Notes: generated by a model from the sequence alone, not told the origin. Shown: positions 1 through 9,202, counted from the stretch's first letter. The stretch is DNA of 64,000 nt from Prochlorococcus marinus str. MIT 0919 (GCF_027359375.1 NZ_CP114779.1:1302001-1366000), one strand, 5' to 3'. A program made the numbers and translations.

Positions 1-1194
1 GTTCGAGCTACTCAGCTATTAGTTGAAAATAATCGTTGTTTAGGTGTACAAGTTCTTGATGGACCTCTTTTGCATTGGATTTTTTCTAGAGCAGTGGTCC
101 TAGCGACTGGGGGTGGCGGTCATTTATTTAAAAACACTACAAATCCTGCTCAAGCATCGGGCGAAGGTATTGCTCTTGCATGGAATGCAGGCGCAGCTAT
201 TGAGGATCTTGAATTCGTTCAGTTTCATCCGACGGCAATAAAACTTGACGATGCTCCATGCTTTCTAATTTCTGAGGCAGTAAGAGGGGAGGGGGCTGTT
301 TTAGTAGATCGACAAGGAAATAGTCCTGTAAGCCATTTAGAAAGAAAAGATCTCTCCTCTAGAGATCAGGTAAGTAGAGCTCTTTTTCAAGCAATGCACC
401 ATCAAAAAATCGATCACATTGGTCTTGATTTAAGAAATATTCCTAAAGACAAATTAGAGATGCAGTTCCCTTCGATTCTTCAAAGATGTAGAGATCTTGG
501 AGTTGATCCATTGACAAATTTAATACCAGTTGCACCAGCAGCTCATTATTGGATGGGAGGAGTATCAACAGATTTACAAGCGGCGACATCACTTTCAGGT
601 TTATACGCTGTCGGTGAAGTTGCTTGTACAGGCGTTCATGGTGCCAATAGATTGGCAAGTAATTCCTTAATGGAATGCCTAGTATTTGCGAGGCAAATGT
701 CTCTGATTGAATTAACAAATATCTCTGACACTTTAAGTATTAGTAAAAAAATAATTACTTCTAATCCTTCTATTCCATTGAGTGAAAATATAAATTCTAA
801 TTCTTTAATCTCTTCAATAGGTGATTTACGTTCTTTGTGCTGGAAAGAAGCAGGAGTAGATAGAACGGAAAAAGGAATGATTAGGGCAATACGAAAAATT
901 AAAAAGGATCTTTACTTCTTTAATAATGAGAAATTATTAGATTTTATTAGAAATCAAACTCTTGATAGCTGTACTCACTTCAATGAGAGTAGCCGGAAGG
1001 ATTTAAACTTGCTTTTAGATTTAACTCATAGACAATTAACTAGTCTATTGATGTTACAAGCTTGTTTATTTAGGAAGGAAAGTAGAGGGGGTCATTTTAG
1101 AAAAGATACACCCAGAAAGGTACCTTTTTGGCAGTGCCATTCTAGACAGATTAAAGGAAAAGAAATTTCAACCAGGGCAGTTAAATTTAAATAA
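1..1194 (+). CDS. nadB: L-aspartate oxidase, C-terminal part (cut by left window edge)
   Basis: NadB is an FAD enzyme that oxidises L-aspartate to iminoaspartate, the first step of bacterial NAD synthesis. The frame is open from base 1, so the N-terminal FAD dinucleotide motif lies outside the window. Visible are a GGGG-rich flavoprotein segment, the QFHPTA motif and EAVRGEGAVL, the SSRDQVSRA stretch, and the late VGEVACTGVHGANRLASNSL motif typical of the fumarate reductase/aspartate oxidase family. The helical C-terminal domain follows. The stop lies 2 nt from the stop of the convergent VKOR-like gene. An internal TTG at 70 is not the real start, because the frame upstream of it also reads as NadB. 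Confidence 0.93.
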   Translation, partial: VRATQLLVENNRCLGVQVLDGPLLHWIFSRAVVLATGGGGHLFKNTTNPAQASGEGIALAWNAGAAIEDLEFVQFHPTAIKLDDAPCFLISEAVRGEGAVLVDRQGNSPVSHLERKDLSSRDQVSRALFQAMHHQKIDHIGLDLRNIPKDKLEMQFPSILQRCRDLGVDPLTNLIPVAPAAHYWMGGVSTDLQAATSLSGLYAVGEVACTGVHGANRLASNSLMECLVFARQMSLIELTNISDTLSISKKIITSNPSIPLSENINSNSLISSIGDLRSLCWKEAGVDRTEKGMIRAIRKIKKDLYFFNNEKLLDFIRNQTLDSCTHFNESSRKDLNLLLDLTHRQLTSLLMLQACLFRKESRGGHFRKDTPRKVPFWQCHSRQIKGKEISTRAVKFK

Positions 1195-1196
1195 GA

Positions 1197-2141
1197 CTAA
1201 AAATCTCTCGGGCCTTTATAGTTACTAATATTTGCCAATTCCTCTAGAGATTTAACACCTGCTTGAAGTTCACCATTAATTTCCCATGAGGGAAAACCTT
1301 CAATATTCTTTTCTTTACAAAGTTTTGTTTGACTGTTTAAACCATCAGGGGCACATTCCACCAATAAAAGCTTCTTAACAGCCTCTTTGCCAAATATCTC
1401 TTGTTGATCATGACAATGAGGGCACCAATATGCGGAATATTTAACGGCACCAATAGCAGTTAAATGTTCTGCTAATGCTATTGCTGATGTTGTACTCTTG
1501 GACACCACAGCCGGAGGAGCGACACCTTGGCTATTTGATAAAGCTTCTGACCTGCTTGGATCAACAGATGCAGACCATATAAAGCCACCTAGTAAAACTG
1601 CAACAGAAACAAGAAAACCTCTATATATCATTTCTCGCGGTTCATCTAATCCTCCACTAATTATAGTTAAGATCAGAATAATTGTTGATATAAATGCTGA
1701 AAGAATACAAAAGAAACAAAATGCTTTGATTTTGAATAGCATTATCCCTATAAGGAGGAAGCTGAAGCTAACCATGCCTATCGAGATTAGGAAGAGTCCC
1801 CACCAAGTTTGTCTAACTGAATCTTTTTTTCTTTCAACAAGTCCTGGGAATAGAGGTAATATTGCTAGTAGTAGTAGTGTTAAATAGCTAATTAATCCTA
1901 TTAAAGATAATGGAACAGAAAAATTACTCCCATCAAATATATTCCCCCATGGACTACTAAGTACTTTGTCGCAACCTTCAACTCCACCAGGACAAGATAA
2001 TGATCCAATCCACCCCCATCTATTAAAGGTGATTGAACCAGTATCAATGACTCCTACCGTTGCAAGAACTGCTACAAGGATTCTTGCCCATTTGGACCCT
2101 TGGTCGTTACGTCGACGACTTTTAAGCAGTGAAGATTCCAT
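1197..2141 (-). CDS. Vitamin K epoxide reductase homologue fused to a thioredoxin-like domain
   Basis: This integral membrane protein probably drives disulfide formation on the lumenal/periplasmic side using a quinone. The N-terminal half (about residues 20-190) has several hydrophobic helices, a loop cysteine pair (C50 and C57) and the active CFFC pair (C142, C145), the VKOR pattern. A linker leads to a thioredoxin-like domain with a WCPHC motif (C240/C243). The VKOR-Trx fusion is well known in cyanobacteria. Length (314 residues) fits the fused family. The gene converges on nadB with a 2 nt gap and is divergent from rimO. Confidence 0.9.
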   Translation of the reverse strand: MESSLLKSRRRNDQGSKWARILVAVLATVGVIDTGSITFNRWGWIGSLSCPGGVEGCDKVLSSPWGNIFDGSNFSVPLSLIGLISYLTLLLLAILPLFPGLVERKKDSVRQTWWGLFLISIGMVSFSFLLIGIMLFKIKAFCFFCILSAFISTIILILTIISGGLDEPREMIYRGFLVSVAVLLGGFIWSASVDPSRSEALSNSQGVAPPAVVSKSTTSAIALAEHLTAIGAVKYSAYWCPHCHDQQEIFGKEAVKKLLLVECAPDGLNSQTKLCKEKNIEGFPSWEINGELQAGVKSLEELANISNYKGPRDF

Positions 2142-2230
2142 TTCTATCAGAAAGGTTTTTTCATTCTTGCAGTTTTCTGTTCATCAAGCTTTTATTTTCA
2201 AAAATGAACTTTTGATCTGGAGTTTAGAAC

Positions 2231-3616
2231 ATGATTAGGACTTGCTCTGGAAAAATTGTTGCTGATTCTCTTCGTTCCCCTAATGATCGAGATCTTTCAG
2301 TTGCTTTTTTACATTTGGGATGTGAAAAGAACCTTGTAGATACTGAGCACATGATGGGCTTGCTAAAACAGGATGGTTTTGGAGTCACTAGTAATTCCGA
2401 TCATGCAGAGGTTGTTGTTGTAAACACTTGTAGTTTTATAGAGCAAGCACGTGAAGAGTCTGTAAGGGTTTTAGTAGAACTTGCTGATAAGGGGAAGGAA
2501 ATAATTATTGCAGGATGTTTGGCCCAACATTTTCAAATGAAGTTACTGGAATCTATCCCTGAAGCTAAGGCAATTGTAGGCACAGGAGATTATCAAAACA
2601 TCGTTGAAGTTTTACATAGAGTTCGTCAGGGGGAAATAGTAAATAAAGTTAGTGATCAACCTGTTTTTGTGGGCGATGAACATTTACCACGTTATAGAAC
2701 AACTGGTAAACATGTTGCTTATCTGAAAGTTGCTGAAGGCTGTAATTATCGATGTGCTTTCTGTATTATCCCCACATTACGTGGTAATCAAAGGAGTAGA
2801 TCACTTGACTCAATTATTAATGAGGCCAATCAACTTGCTGCTGAAGGTGTTAAAGAATTAATTTTAATTAGTCAGATAACAACTAATTATGGAATAGATA
2901 TTTATCATCGACCTTATCTTGCAGAACTTTTAAGAGCTCTTGGAGATGTTGATATTCCTTGGATCCGAATACATTACGCATATCCAACTGGACTGACAAA
3001 AGATGTGCTAGCAGCCTATAGAGAAGTCTCAAATGTTTTGCCATATCTTGATTTACCGCTTCAACATAGCCATCCAGATGTTTTGAGAGCCATGAATCGT
3101 CCTTGGCAGTCAGATGTAAACTCCCTTGTTTTAGATCGTATTAGAGAACAATTACCTGAAGCAATTCTAAGAACTACTTTGATTGTTGGTTTCCCAGGAG
3201 AAACCCGGATTCAGTTTGAACATCTTTGCTCTTTTATTCAAGAGCAAAAATTTGATCATGTTGGTGTATTTACTTTTTCTAAAGAATTAGGAACGAAAGC
3301 AGCTGAATTTACCGATCAAGTTCCCTTGAAGTTGGCTCAGGCAAGAAAAGATAAGATCATTTCTATTCAACAACCTATTTCAGAAGCTAAAAATCAAGCT
3401 TGTGTTGGAAGGAATTTAGATGTTCTTATTGAGCGTAAAGACTTAAATACACAAGAGCTGATAGGCCGTTGCGCTCGCTTTGCACCAGAAGTTGATGGTG
3501 AAGTTAGGATGAGGATTCCTGATGGAGAATCAAGTATTCAAGCTGGAAGTATGGTGAATGTTTTGATCACCGGTTCTGATCTGTATGACCTCACAGGAGA
3601 GATTGTTGACCCTTAG
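2231..3616 (+). CDS. rimO: Ribosomal protein S12 methylthiotransferase RimO
   Basis: RimO is a radical-SAM enzyme that adds a methylthio group to an aspartate of ribosomal protein S12. The N-terminal MTTase domain shows the three cluster cysteines in [17 protein letters not shown] and AGCLAQ. The central radical-SAM domain carries the [11 protein letters not shown] motif, and the protein ends with a TRAM-like region. A related tRNA methylthiotransferase (MiaB) is the main alternative, but [13 protein letters not shown] and [10 protein letters not shown] favour RimO. The stop codon overlaps, on the other strand, the end of the small petL-like gene. Confidence 0.93.
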   Translation: MIRTCSGKIVADSLRSPNDRDLSVAFLHLGCEKNLVDTEHMMGLLKQDGFGVTSNSDHAEVVVVNTCSFIEQAREESVRVLVELADKGKEIIIAGCLAQHFQMKLLESIPEAKAIVGTGDYQNIVEVLHRVRQGEIVNKVSDQPVFVGDEHLPRYRTTGKHVAYLKVAEGCNYRCAFCIIPTLRGNQRSRSLDSIINEANQLAAEGVKELILISQITTNYGIDIYHRPYLAELLRALGDVDIPWIRIHYAYPTGLTKDVLAAYREVSNVLPYLDLPLQHSHPDVLRAMNRPWQSDVNSLVLDRIREQLPEAILRTTLIVGFPGETRIQFEHLCSFIQEQKFDHVGVFTFSKELGTKAAEFTDQVPLKLAQARKDKIISIQQPISEAKNQACVGRNLDVLIERKDLNTQELIGRCARFAPEVDGEVRMRIPDGESSIQAGSMVNVLITGSDLYDLTGEIVDP

Positions 3617-3705
3617 ATCAATTTTATTGCCTGGAGAATTTTTTGTATTCCAAAGGCTGCTCCTAAGCCAAGGCCTACAAGACTTACATAAAAAATAATT
3701 CCCAT
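3613..3705 (-). CDS. petL: Cytochrome b6-f complex subunit PetL-like peptide
   Basis: A 30-codon ATG-TAA frame encodes one hydrophobic helix starting [10 protein letters not shown] and ending QAIKLI. The length, single helix and terminal KLI match PetL, a small peripheral subunit of the cytochrome b6-f complex that helps stabilise it in the thylakoid membrane. The last codons overlap the rimO stop on the opposite strand. It is easy to miss because of its size. Another single-helix photosynthetic peptide is possible; the C-terminal resemblance to PetL is the main support. Confidence 0.6.
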   Translation of the reverse strand: MGIIFYVSLVGLGLGAAFGIQKILQAIKLI

Positions 3706-3789
3706 TCTAAAAAAAATTAACCAATATTCTATTAGAACAGAAAAAAGGAAATTTTGGATGGGCTACTTACTCTTTACAATACCTTTCTC

Positions 3790-4212
3790 CTAATCTTGGA
3801 TATAAGCAATTTTATTGATTAGACAGTATTCCGCTTTTTGTAGTTCTCTTCCTAGATACAGAGCATGATCTATACATTCGGTTTTGATTTTATTTTCACC
3901 TTCTGTGAGTTGTATCCCAACTTCTTTAGCACTCCGTCCTTGATAAACCGCAATTGGTTGACGCTTTTTATTTGTTGTACATTTAATTGGCTTCCCAGTT
4001 TTAGGATCTGTAGCCCTTCCAAGTTCATCTAGATTGTTCGTGTAATGTTCTACGATTATTGTATTGCCCTGTAGATCTAATTTGATTATGAAATAACCAT
4101 TTGGGTCTAGATGAATGAATCTTTTTGAGTATTCAGAATCAATACTTATAATTTCACTAGTTAATGAATTTGAAGAAAATTTGTTTCTCATGACTGTTAA
4201 TACAAAGAGCAT
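3790..4212 (-). CDS. DUF4346 family protein
   Basis: A 140-residue soluble protein whose C-terminal half carries DHALYLGRELQKAEYCL, which I recognise as the signature of DUF4346, a domain found across cyanobacteria and in some methyltransferase-associated proteins. The N-terminal half reads as a beta-rich segment (DPNGYFIIKLD, then NTIIVEHYTN). No catalytic motif is evident and its role is unknown. An in-frame ATG eight codons in (about 4191) is an equally plausible start. The gene stands alone, with about 150 bp of AT-rich spacer upstream before the next gene. Confidence 0.75.
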   Translation of the reverse strand: MLFVLTVMRNKFSSNSLTSEIISIDSEYSKRFIHLDPNGYFIIKLDLQGNTIIVEHYTNNLDELGRATDPKTGKPIKCTTNKKRQPIAVYQGRSAKEVGIQLTEGENKIKTECIDHALYLGRELQKAEYCLINKIAYIQD

Positions 4213-4365
4213 TTAATGAAAATTCATAAGCAATTTATAAAAAACCATATAGCGATTTCTACATTGAATAAAATCATGACCTGTAAGATACTTTTTAAGT
4301 TGAGAATATTATCAACTTAAAAATAGGGAATACTGACTAAATAAAAATATTGCTAATGTATTAGA

Positions 4366-4608
4366 TCAGGTTGAGATAAAGTTTTTTAAAGCGATTAAAA
4401 GAATAAGGTTTATTAATATGAATGATATGTAAACAATCCTTGGATTCCTTAGACCTTGAGGAGCGGTCATTTCCATGCCAAATATCCTAAATAGGACTTG
4501 TTTCTGGTCATCTCTATATTGCAAAAGCCCCTTCTTAGAAGAGCTTATATTCCCTTCTGAATTATTGGAAGTTCCCATAATCAAAGTTAATTTATGTATT
4601 TCAATCAT
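4366..4608 (-). CDS. Small single-helix membrane protein of unknown function
   Basis: An 80-residue protein with a polar N-terminal half and one hydrophobic C-terminal helix (IVYISFILINLILLIALKNF). I do not recognise the family. Its ATG overlaps the TGA of the preceding acyltransferase-like gene in an ATGA arrangement, so translation is probably coupled. An internal ATG before GTSNNSEG (around 4575) is an alternative start. The coupling hints at a shared membrane-associated role with that gene, but nothing in the sequence names it. Confidence 0.6.
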   Translation of the reverse strand: MIEIHKLTLIMGTSNNSEGNISSSKKGLLQYRDDQKQVLFRIFGMEMTAPQGLRNPRIVYISFILINLILLIALKNFIST

Positions 4609-5777
4609 AGTTCTATTTGGTTACTTTTAAATGGGACTTCATTGTTTGATGCATGAATTTCCTCTTGAATGTATAAATTTACCTTAGGCAGCCAAGCTTT
4701 TAAAAGTTCACTCATATGCTTGTTGTACCATTTGTGAAGACTCACTCTCGGAGTAGATATAAAGCCTCTTCGTTTTTTGTGCCTACCACCTGCTCCTGGA
4801 TCAAATTTCTTAATACCATTATTGATTGCCCATTCGATGGGTGAGTAGTAACAAACCTCAAAATGTAAGTTTTCAATGCTTTCTTTAGATCCCCAATATC
4901 TTCCCCACAGCATTTCTTCATTACGCATACAAAAAGACATTGCTAAAGGTTTATCAGGTGCTTCCTTGTATGCACTGAAGAGTACAATCTGATTTTTTGT
5001 ATTTATCAATGCTAATTCGTCAAAAAATGATTTTGTTAAATACTTACTTCCCCAAACTCCCCATTTCGAACAATGTTCTGCATAAAATTCATGCATAGTT
5101 TGTAGTATATTATTATTAACATCATTTCCAGTTATTGCCCTTATACTTATTTTAGATCTTTCAATACTTTTCCTTTCTCTTTTTATATTTCGACGCTGAT
5201 TAGCGTTAAACCTAGCAAGATAATCAGAAAAGTTATTCTCCCCAGAGGATTCCCATAAACTTTGTTGATTTATCCACGCTAAGTATTCTGATTGTTTTAC
5301 TATTTGTGCCCACATATTATCTACATATAGGAAATTACAACTTAAGATTTTATTGGTTATCGCAAATTCATCTATAATATCAAGCATCATTTTTGTTGTC
5401 TTGTTTTCATCTTCTTGAGAAGAAATGAAAAATTTATAACCTTCTATGGGGCTAAGAGGACTCATGCCAATTAGTTTTGGGTAATACCTGAGCTTTAATT
5501 CTTGCGATACTTTTACAAATACATTGTCAAAAATAAATTCTCCATAACTGTGGTTTTTTAAATATAGAAGTGCAATCCCAATAGGCTTGTTTTTCTTCCA
5601 AATACTCAAATGAATGGGTTGCCATCCATTTTTGCTTGAAATACTATCTGAGCTTTCTAATATTTTTAGCCATTCCCACTGAAAAAAAGGATTTAGATTT
5701 TCCCCAACAAGGCTTTGCCAATACTCTTCTGGTATCTCTCTTATTGAAGAAAGCCATCTCACGCTGTATTCACTCAT
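4605..5777 (-). CDS. DUF482/COG3146 GNAT-fold acyltransferase-like protein
   Basis: A 390-residue protein of the family once labelled 'peptidogalycan biosynthesis/recognition' (DUF482), whose members have a FemAB/GNAT-like fold. Recognisable blocks are NPFFQWEWLKILE near residue 30, NQRRNIKRERKS in the middle, LWGRYWGS and FEVCYYSPIEWAI, and FDPGAGGRHKKRRGF near the C terminus. The substrate is unknown; aminoacyl or acyl transfer is inferred only from the fold. The 3' end overlaps the start of the small membrane protein gene (ATGA), suggesting one operon. Confidence 0.8.
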   Translation of the reverse strand: MSEYSVRWLSSIREIPEEYWQSLVGENLNPFFQWEWLKILESSDSISSKNGWQPIHLSIWKKNKPIGIALLYLKNHSYGEFIFDNVFVKVSQELKLRYYPKLIGMSPLSPIEGYKFFISSQEDENKTTKMMLDIIDEFAITNKILSCNFLYVDNMWAQIVKQSEYLAWINQQSLWESSGENNFSDYLARFNANQRRNIKRERKSIERSKISIRAITGNDVNNNILQTMHEFYAEHCSKWGVWGSKYLTKSFFDELALINTKNQIVLFSAYKEAPDKPLAMSFCMRNEEMLWGRYWGSKESIENLHFEVCYYSPIEWAINNGIKKFDPGAGGRHKKRRGFISTPRVSLHKWYNKHMSELLKAWLPKVNLYIQEEIHASNNEVPFKSNQIEL

Positions 5778-5864
5778 GAGAGCCTATCTTTTGCAAAGGG
5801 TTTAAAAAATCTGAATTTCTTCAAAGCTTATGAAATTGATTATAATAATTTCATTATACAAATA

Positions 5865-6542
5865 TCACTTTTTATTTCTTATATAACGTACAAGTAATTC
5901 ATCATTTTCTAATACTTTCGTTTCTTTCAACAACCATTTACTTTCATTGTAACTATCTTTATAGTTTAACCAAGGATAATCACCTCCTAGTATTTTAGGT
6001 GCAATTGTTAGCTGAAGTTCATTAATTCTGTCTTCTATTAAGAATGATTCTATTAATTTAGGTCCTCCAAGAAGAACAATTTTTGATAACCCTAACTTTT
6101 GCAAATCACTTAAGGTTTCAGACCATGTAAACTTCTTCTTTAAAATCATTGTAAATTTATTTTTGACCTTGCTATTTATCTTGTTTTCGTCTTCTGTACT
6201 GATTAACCATCTTTTTACCGGTTGTTTGAAATAATCATACTCTGGAGAGATATTTTGTGATTTTCCAATCACTAGTGATATAGGTTGATTATCTTTGCCT
6301 TCTAAATTTCTTTTTTCGAGTGAATTTAAATTATGAATCAAGCAAATATTTTTAAGAGCTTTTAATGTTCCTGTGCCCATTAGAGTTGCATCAGACCATG
6401 CTAAAGCGTTTTCTAGAACTTTTCTATCACCGATACCACCTATTGTTTGACTGAGACCATTTCTGTCACAAACTCTTCCGTCTATACTAATTACTATTAC
6501 AAGTCTAATATAAGGTGTATTCAAGATATTTTTTTTAAGCAA
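5865..6542 (-). CDS. RibD C-terminal-domain reductase (pyrimidine/pterin reductase-like)
   Basis: A stand-alone RibD_C domain with a dihydrofolate reductase-like fold. The start pattern PYIRLVIVISIDGRV, the D-ATLMGTGTL strand, and the KIVLLGGPKLIESFL nucleotide-binding loop are typical. In riboflavin synthesis this domain reduces the ribosylaminopyrimidine with NADPH, but there is no deaminase domain here, so a separate RibD or a different pterin substrate must be considered. Its start lies 4 nt after the stop of the tandem PTPS gene, so the two are almost certainly co-transcribed, which favours a pteridine role. Confidence 0.85.
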   Translation of the reverse strand: MLKKNILNTPYIRLVIVISIDGRVCDRNGLSQTIGGIGDRKVLENALAWSDATLMGTGTLKALKNICLIHNLNSLEKRNLEGKDNQPISLVIGKSQNISPEYDYFKQPVKRWLISTEDENKINSKVKNKFTMILKKKFTWSETLSDLQKLGLSKIVLLGGPKLIESFLIEDRINELQLTIAPKILGGDYPWLNYKDSYNESKWLLKETKVLENDELLVRYIRNKK

Positions 6543-6546
6543 AATA

Positions 6547-7440
6547 TTATTTTAGAGATTCTAATTCTTGATTTTTTGGATATATCTCCGCTGCGTTATT
6601 TGGACTTTCTTGTAGTCGTACTTTGTATAGAGTTGCACCAAGACTGTTTATTGGCTTCATTAGTTGATCAGATATATAAAGTGCAATGTTCTCAGCAGTT
6701 GGAACACATTTTGCAAAGTATGGAATATCTTTATTTAAGAAAGAGTGGTCGAAAGGTTCAATAATTATATCTTCAACTAAATTTTGCAATGCTGCAAGAT
6801 CACATATCATGCCAGTTCTTGTATTGATTTCTCCTTCAACTGTGATATCCAGGAAATAATTATGACCATGACCATGTGGCCTTGCACATTTTCCATAAAT
6901 TAAATCATTTTCGTTAGACGAAAGCTCTTCTCTTGCCAATCTATGGGCAGCAGCAAAGTGTTTTTGAATGGTTAGATGAGCCTTCATATCATCTCCACTA
7001 TAATCGGCCCACAAGTCTTTTTGTTCATATAGCCTTAAGGATACTAATGGTAAATGCTGTTCTAAACGTTCCCATATAGTTTTGACTAAAGCTTCTGTGG
7101 TTGGTAATGAGCCTTTGGGCTGTGACAAGTCGAATTCTGGCCATGTCTCATTTAGAAATCTAAAATCAAGTTGGTCAGTTACTTCTGCTTTGATGGCATG
7201 CTTTACATCTGACAGATTCAAGACCATTCCATCATTATTCAACTGCCCTTCCATGGAAACAATCAATTCATAATTATGTCCATGCCCTGGTGCTATTGCA
7301 CAATTCCCAAAGCTTGAGACATTATCATCAGGAGATAATTCAGGAAGCCAATAACGATGACTAGCACTAAAGCAGGCTCTTCGTGTAATTACACACAGTC
7401 TTCCTTTCCCATGTTTTGCTGGAGATGTGATCTCAGTCAT
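6547..7440 (-). CDS. Tandem 6-pyruvoyltetrahydropterin synthase/QueD-like protein
   Basis: Two PTPS/QueD domains are fused head to tail in 297 residues. Domain 1 (about 15-145) has the zinc histidines H28, H53 and H55, and cysteine C47. Domain 2 (about 153-290) has H166, H191 and H193, and C185. The catalytic Asp-His pair is intact in domain 2 (FDHSFLN) but reads LDFRFLN in domain 1, so its histidine is replaced by phenylalanine (F93). Family members convert dihydroneopterin triphosphate to pyruvoyl- or carboxy-tetrahydropterin. Domain 1 may be structural or altered in activity. It is co-transcribed with a RibD_C reductase. Confidence 0.88.
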   Translation of the reverse strand: MTEITSPAKHGKGRLCVITRRACFSASHRYWLPELSPDDNVSSFGNCAIAPGHGHNYELIVSMEGQLNNDGMVLNLSDVKHAIKAEVTDQLDFRFLNETWPEFDLSQPKGSLPTTEALVKTIWERLEQHLPLVSLRLYEQKDLWADYSGDDMKAHLTIQKHFAAAHRLAREELSSNENDLIYGKCARPHGHGHNYFLDITVEGEINTRTGMICDLAALQNLVEDIIIEPFDHSFLNKDIPYFAKCVPTAENIALYISDQLMKPINSLGATLYKVRLQESPNNAAEIYPKNQELESLK

Positions 7441-7491
7441 GACAGGCTCCTCTAAGAGTCAGTTTAAGTAGCTTTTATCCTTTCTGTCTTC

Positions 7492-8052
7492 ATGAATCCT
7501 TTATCGACTCCCAATTTATCAACTAAAGAGTTAGGTGGCCGTAATCTTTATTTGGTTGGCATGATGGGATCTGGTAAAAGTATTACTGGCCCTATCCTTG
7601 CAAGTAAATTATCTTATCGTTTTGTGGATGTTGATAAAGTTGTTGAGGAGTTAGCACAGAAAAACATCTCGGATATTTTCAATCAAGATGGTGAACATGC
7701 TTTTAGAGACATAGAGACTCAAGTCTTGAAAGAAATTGGCCAAAGACACTCCTTGGTAGTAGCAACTGGAGGAGGAATAGTTATTAAGTCTGAAAATTGG
7801 GGAATATTGCACCAAGGTGTTGTTGTTTGGTTAAACCCAAATCGATCTATTAATTTGACAAGATTAAATGCAGACAAACCAATTAGACCTTTATTAAAAA
7901 AAAATCTCGTTCAAGATTTTGACGACTTATTCAACAAACGTAAATCTTTATATTTAGAAGCTGATCTTCATGTGCCAATCAATCAGGAAACACCTGATGA
8001 AGTAGCTGATTTAATCTTGGAGCATTTAGAATCAATTATTAATGAGCCTTAG
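7492..8052 (+). CDS. aroK: Shikimate kinase
   Basis: AroK phosphorylates shikimate at the 3-hydroxyl with ATP in aromatic amino acid synthesis. The Walker A loop GMMGSGKS lies near residue 23, followed by the shikimate-binding FVDVDKVVE, the FRDIE segment and the ATGGGIV motif. Length (186 residues) is normal. The gene is divergent from the tandem PTPS gene and overlaps the 3' end of the convergent 87-residue gene by 14 nt. Confidence 0.95.
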   Translation: MNPLSTPNLSTKELGGRNLYLVGMMGSGKSITGPILASKLSYRFVDVDKVVEELAQKNISDIFNQDGEHAFRDIETQVLKEIGQRHSLVVATGGGIVIKSENWGILHQGVVVWLNPNRSINLTRLNADKPIRPLLKKNLVQDFDDLFNKRKSLYLEADLHVPINQETPDEVADLILEHLESIINEP

Positions 8053-8302
8053 GGTCTAAGCGTATAGCAAACCATTGCAGGGTGAACCCAGGTCTTATCT
8101 CTAGTTCGCAGGCTGTATCCAATAAACGTTGCGCAGCATCTCGATTCGATGCTTGATTTGCCAGGTCTTTAGGCAATTCTTCAAGTTTGCATAGCCAACT
8201 TTCTAACCAAATTAGAGTTTCTTTCTCTTGTAAGAATTTTTCCTTTTCACCTGGCTCGAGTACGACATAGTTAGAACAGGATCTGATTAATGGATCTGAC
8301 AT
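8039..8302 (-). CDS. Conserved small cyanobacterial protein of unknown function
   Basis: An 87-residue soluble, helix-rich protein with blocks ASNRDAAQRLLDTACELEI and RPGFTLQWFAIRLDP. It resembles a small protein group I associate with cyanobacteria (possibly DUF6439), but I cannot name a function. No membrane segment or catalytic motif is visible. Its 3' end overlaps aroK by 14 nt, tail to tail. Codon use resembles that of its neighbours, and the ordered amphipathic composition suggests a genuine gene. Confidence 0.7.
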   Translation of the reverse strand: MSDPLIRSCSNYVVLEPGEKEKFLQEKETLIWLESWLCKLEELPKDLANQASNRDAAQRLLDTACELEIRPGFTLQWFAIRLDPKAH

Positions 8303-8476
8303 GAAACAATTAATTGAAATAGTTTTACTAATTTGTTGAGACTTAGCAAATGATCCGTTTATGAGAGCATTAGATAATCCTTTTGACTTTAGTTTGAATT
8401 CGATTAAACAAAGGTATTTTTGAAATACAATTCATTAGATGCAAAAATAATCTTAAAAATTAGTTAAAAATAATTT

Positions 8477-9202
8477 TTACATCATATACGATGAGTTTTG
8501 CAAAAGATAAAGCTCTAATTGATCTCTCCAAGTAAATAAATTTTTTAACTTGGGATCATCAGCTAGACCTTTGCAACCTTTCCCTGATATTACTTCACCT
8601 GAGGAAGTTGGAAACTTTATTAGGGATAACTGTGCAGCCACTGCAAGGTCTGCAACGCTTAATGAATTCCCAACTAACCATTCTTTCTCATGAACTAAGT
8701 TTGACAAATTTTCTAAACTTTTAAGCAAGGAAGAATCTTCCCCGTAGTTGATTAAACTACCAAATTCATTTATGGCTTCACAGGGTAGCTTCCCAAGAAA
8801 TTCTTTAATACTGCTAGGAATTTCATTTGGCAACAAAGCTACTCTTAAGTCTTTGTTTAAAGTTGCTGATTTTAAAAGGGCTTTTTTTGCAGCATTACTG
8901 AAAGTCGTATCTGCCCAATTTTCTATTAGATGGACTTGTGCAGCTTCTTTAGGATTTGATGGAATTAATTGCGGTTCAGGTTTGATTTCTTCTAAATATT
9001 CAATAATTTCACTTGAGCCTGAAATAACATTATCTCTATCTTTCAAGATGGGAACTTGCCTTTGTCCAGATAGGCGAAAAATATTGAACTGTCCGACGCC
9101 AGGAACAACTTCTATAATTCTGCAACTCAACTCCTTTGCTTGTAAGGCCATTCTAATTTTCAGGCAAAAGGGCGAGTAACGAAATTGATATAGTTCCAAC
9201 AT
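8477..9202 (-). CDS. Glutathione S-transferase family protein
   Basis: The N-terminal thioredoxin-like domain (residues 1-80, LELYQFRYSPFCLKIRMAL) has a serine/cysteine position at SPFC and the cis-proline motif RQVPIL followed by GSSEIIEYL, the glutathione-binding part. The C-terminal helical domain contains EWLVGNSLSVADLAVAAQLS. It may act in detoxification or peroxide defence; the substrate cannot be read. I start at the ATG at 9202, since the upstream GTG at 9214 adds four residues without family support. It is divergent from the DUF751 gene. Confidence 0.85.
   Translation of the reverse strand: MLELYQFRYSPFCLKIRMALQAKELSCRIIEVVPGVGQFNIFRLSGQRQVPILKDRDNVISGSSEIIEYLEEIKPEPQLIPSNPKEAAQVHLIENWADTTFSNAAKKALLKSATLNKDLRVALLPNEIPSSIKEFLGKLPCEAINEFGSLINYGEDSSLLKSLENLSNLVHEKEWLVGNSLSVADLAVAAQLSLIKFPTSSGEVISGKGCKGLADDPKLKNLFTWRDQLELYLLQNSSYMM

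Noticed and set aside
1498-1887. Open frame of 129 codons on the plus strand
   Set aside because: It lies wholly antisense to the VKOR-thioredoxin gene, whose motifs are intact; the antisense protein shows no family resemblance.
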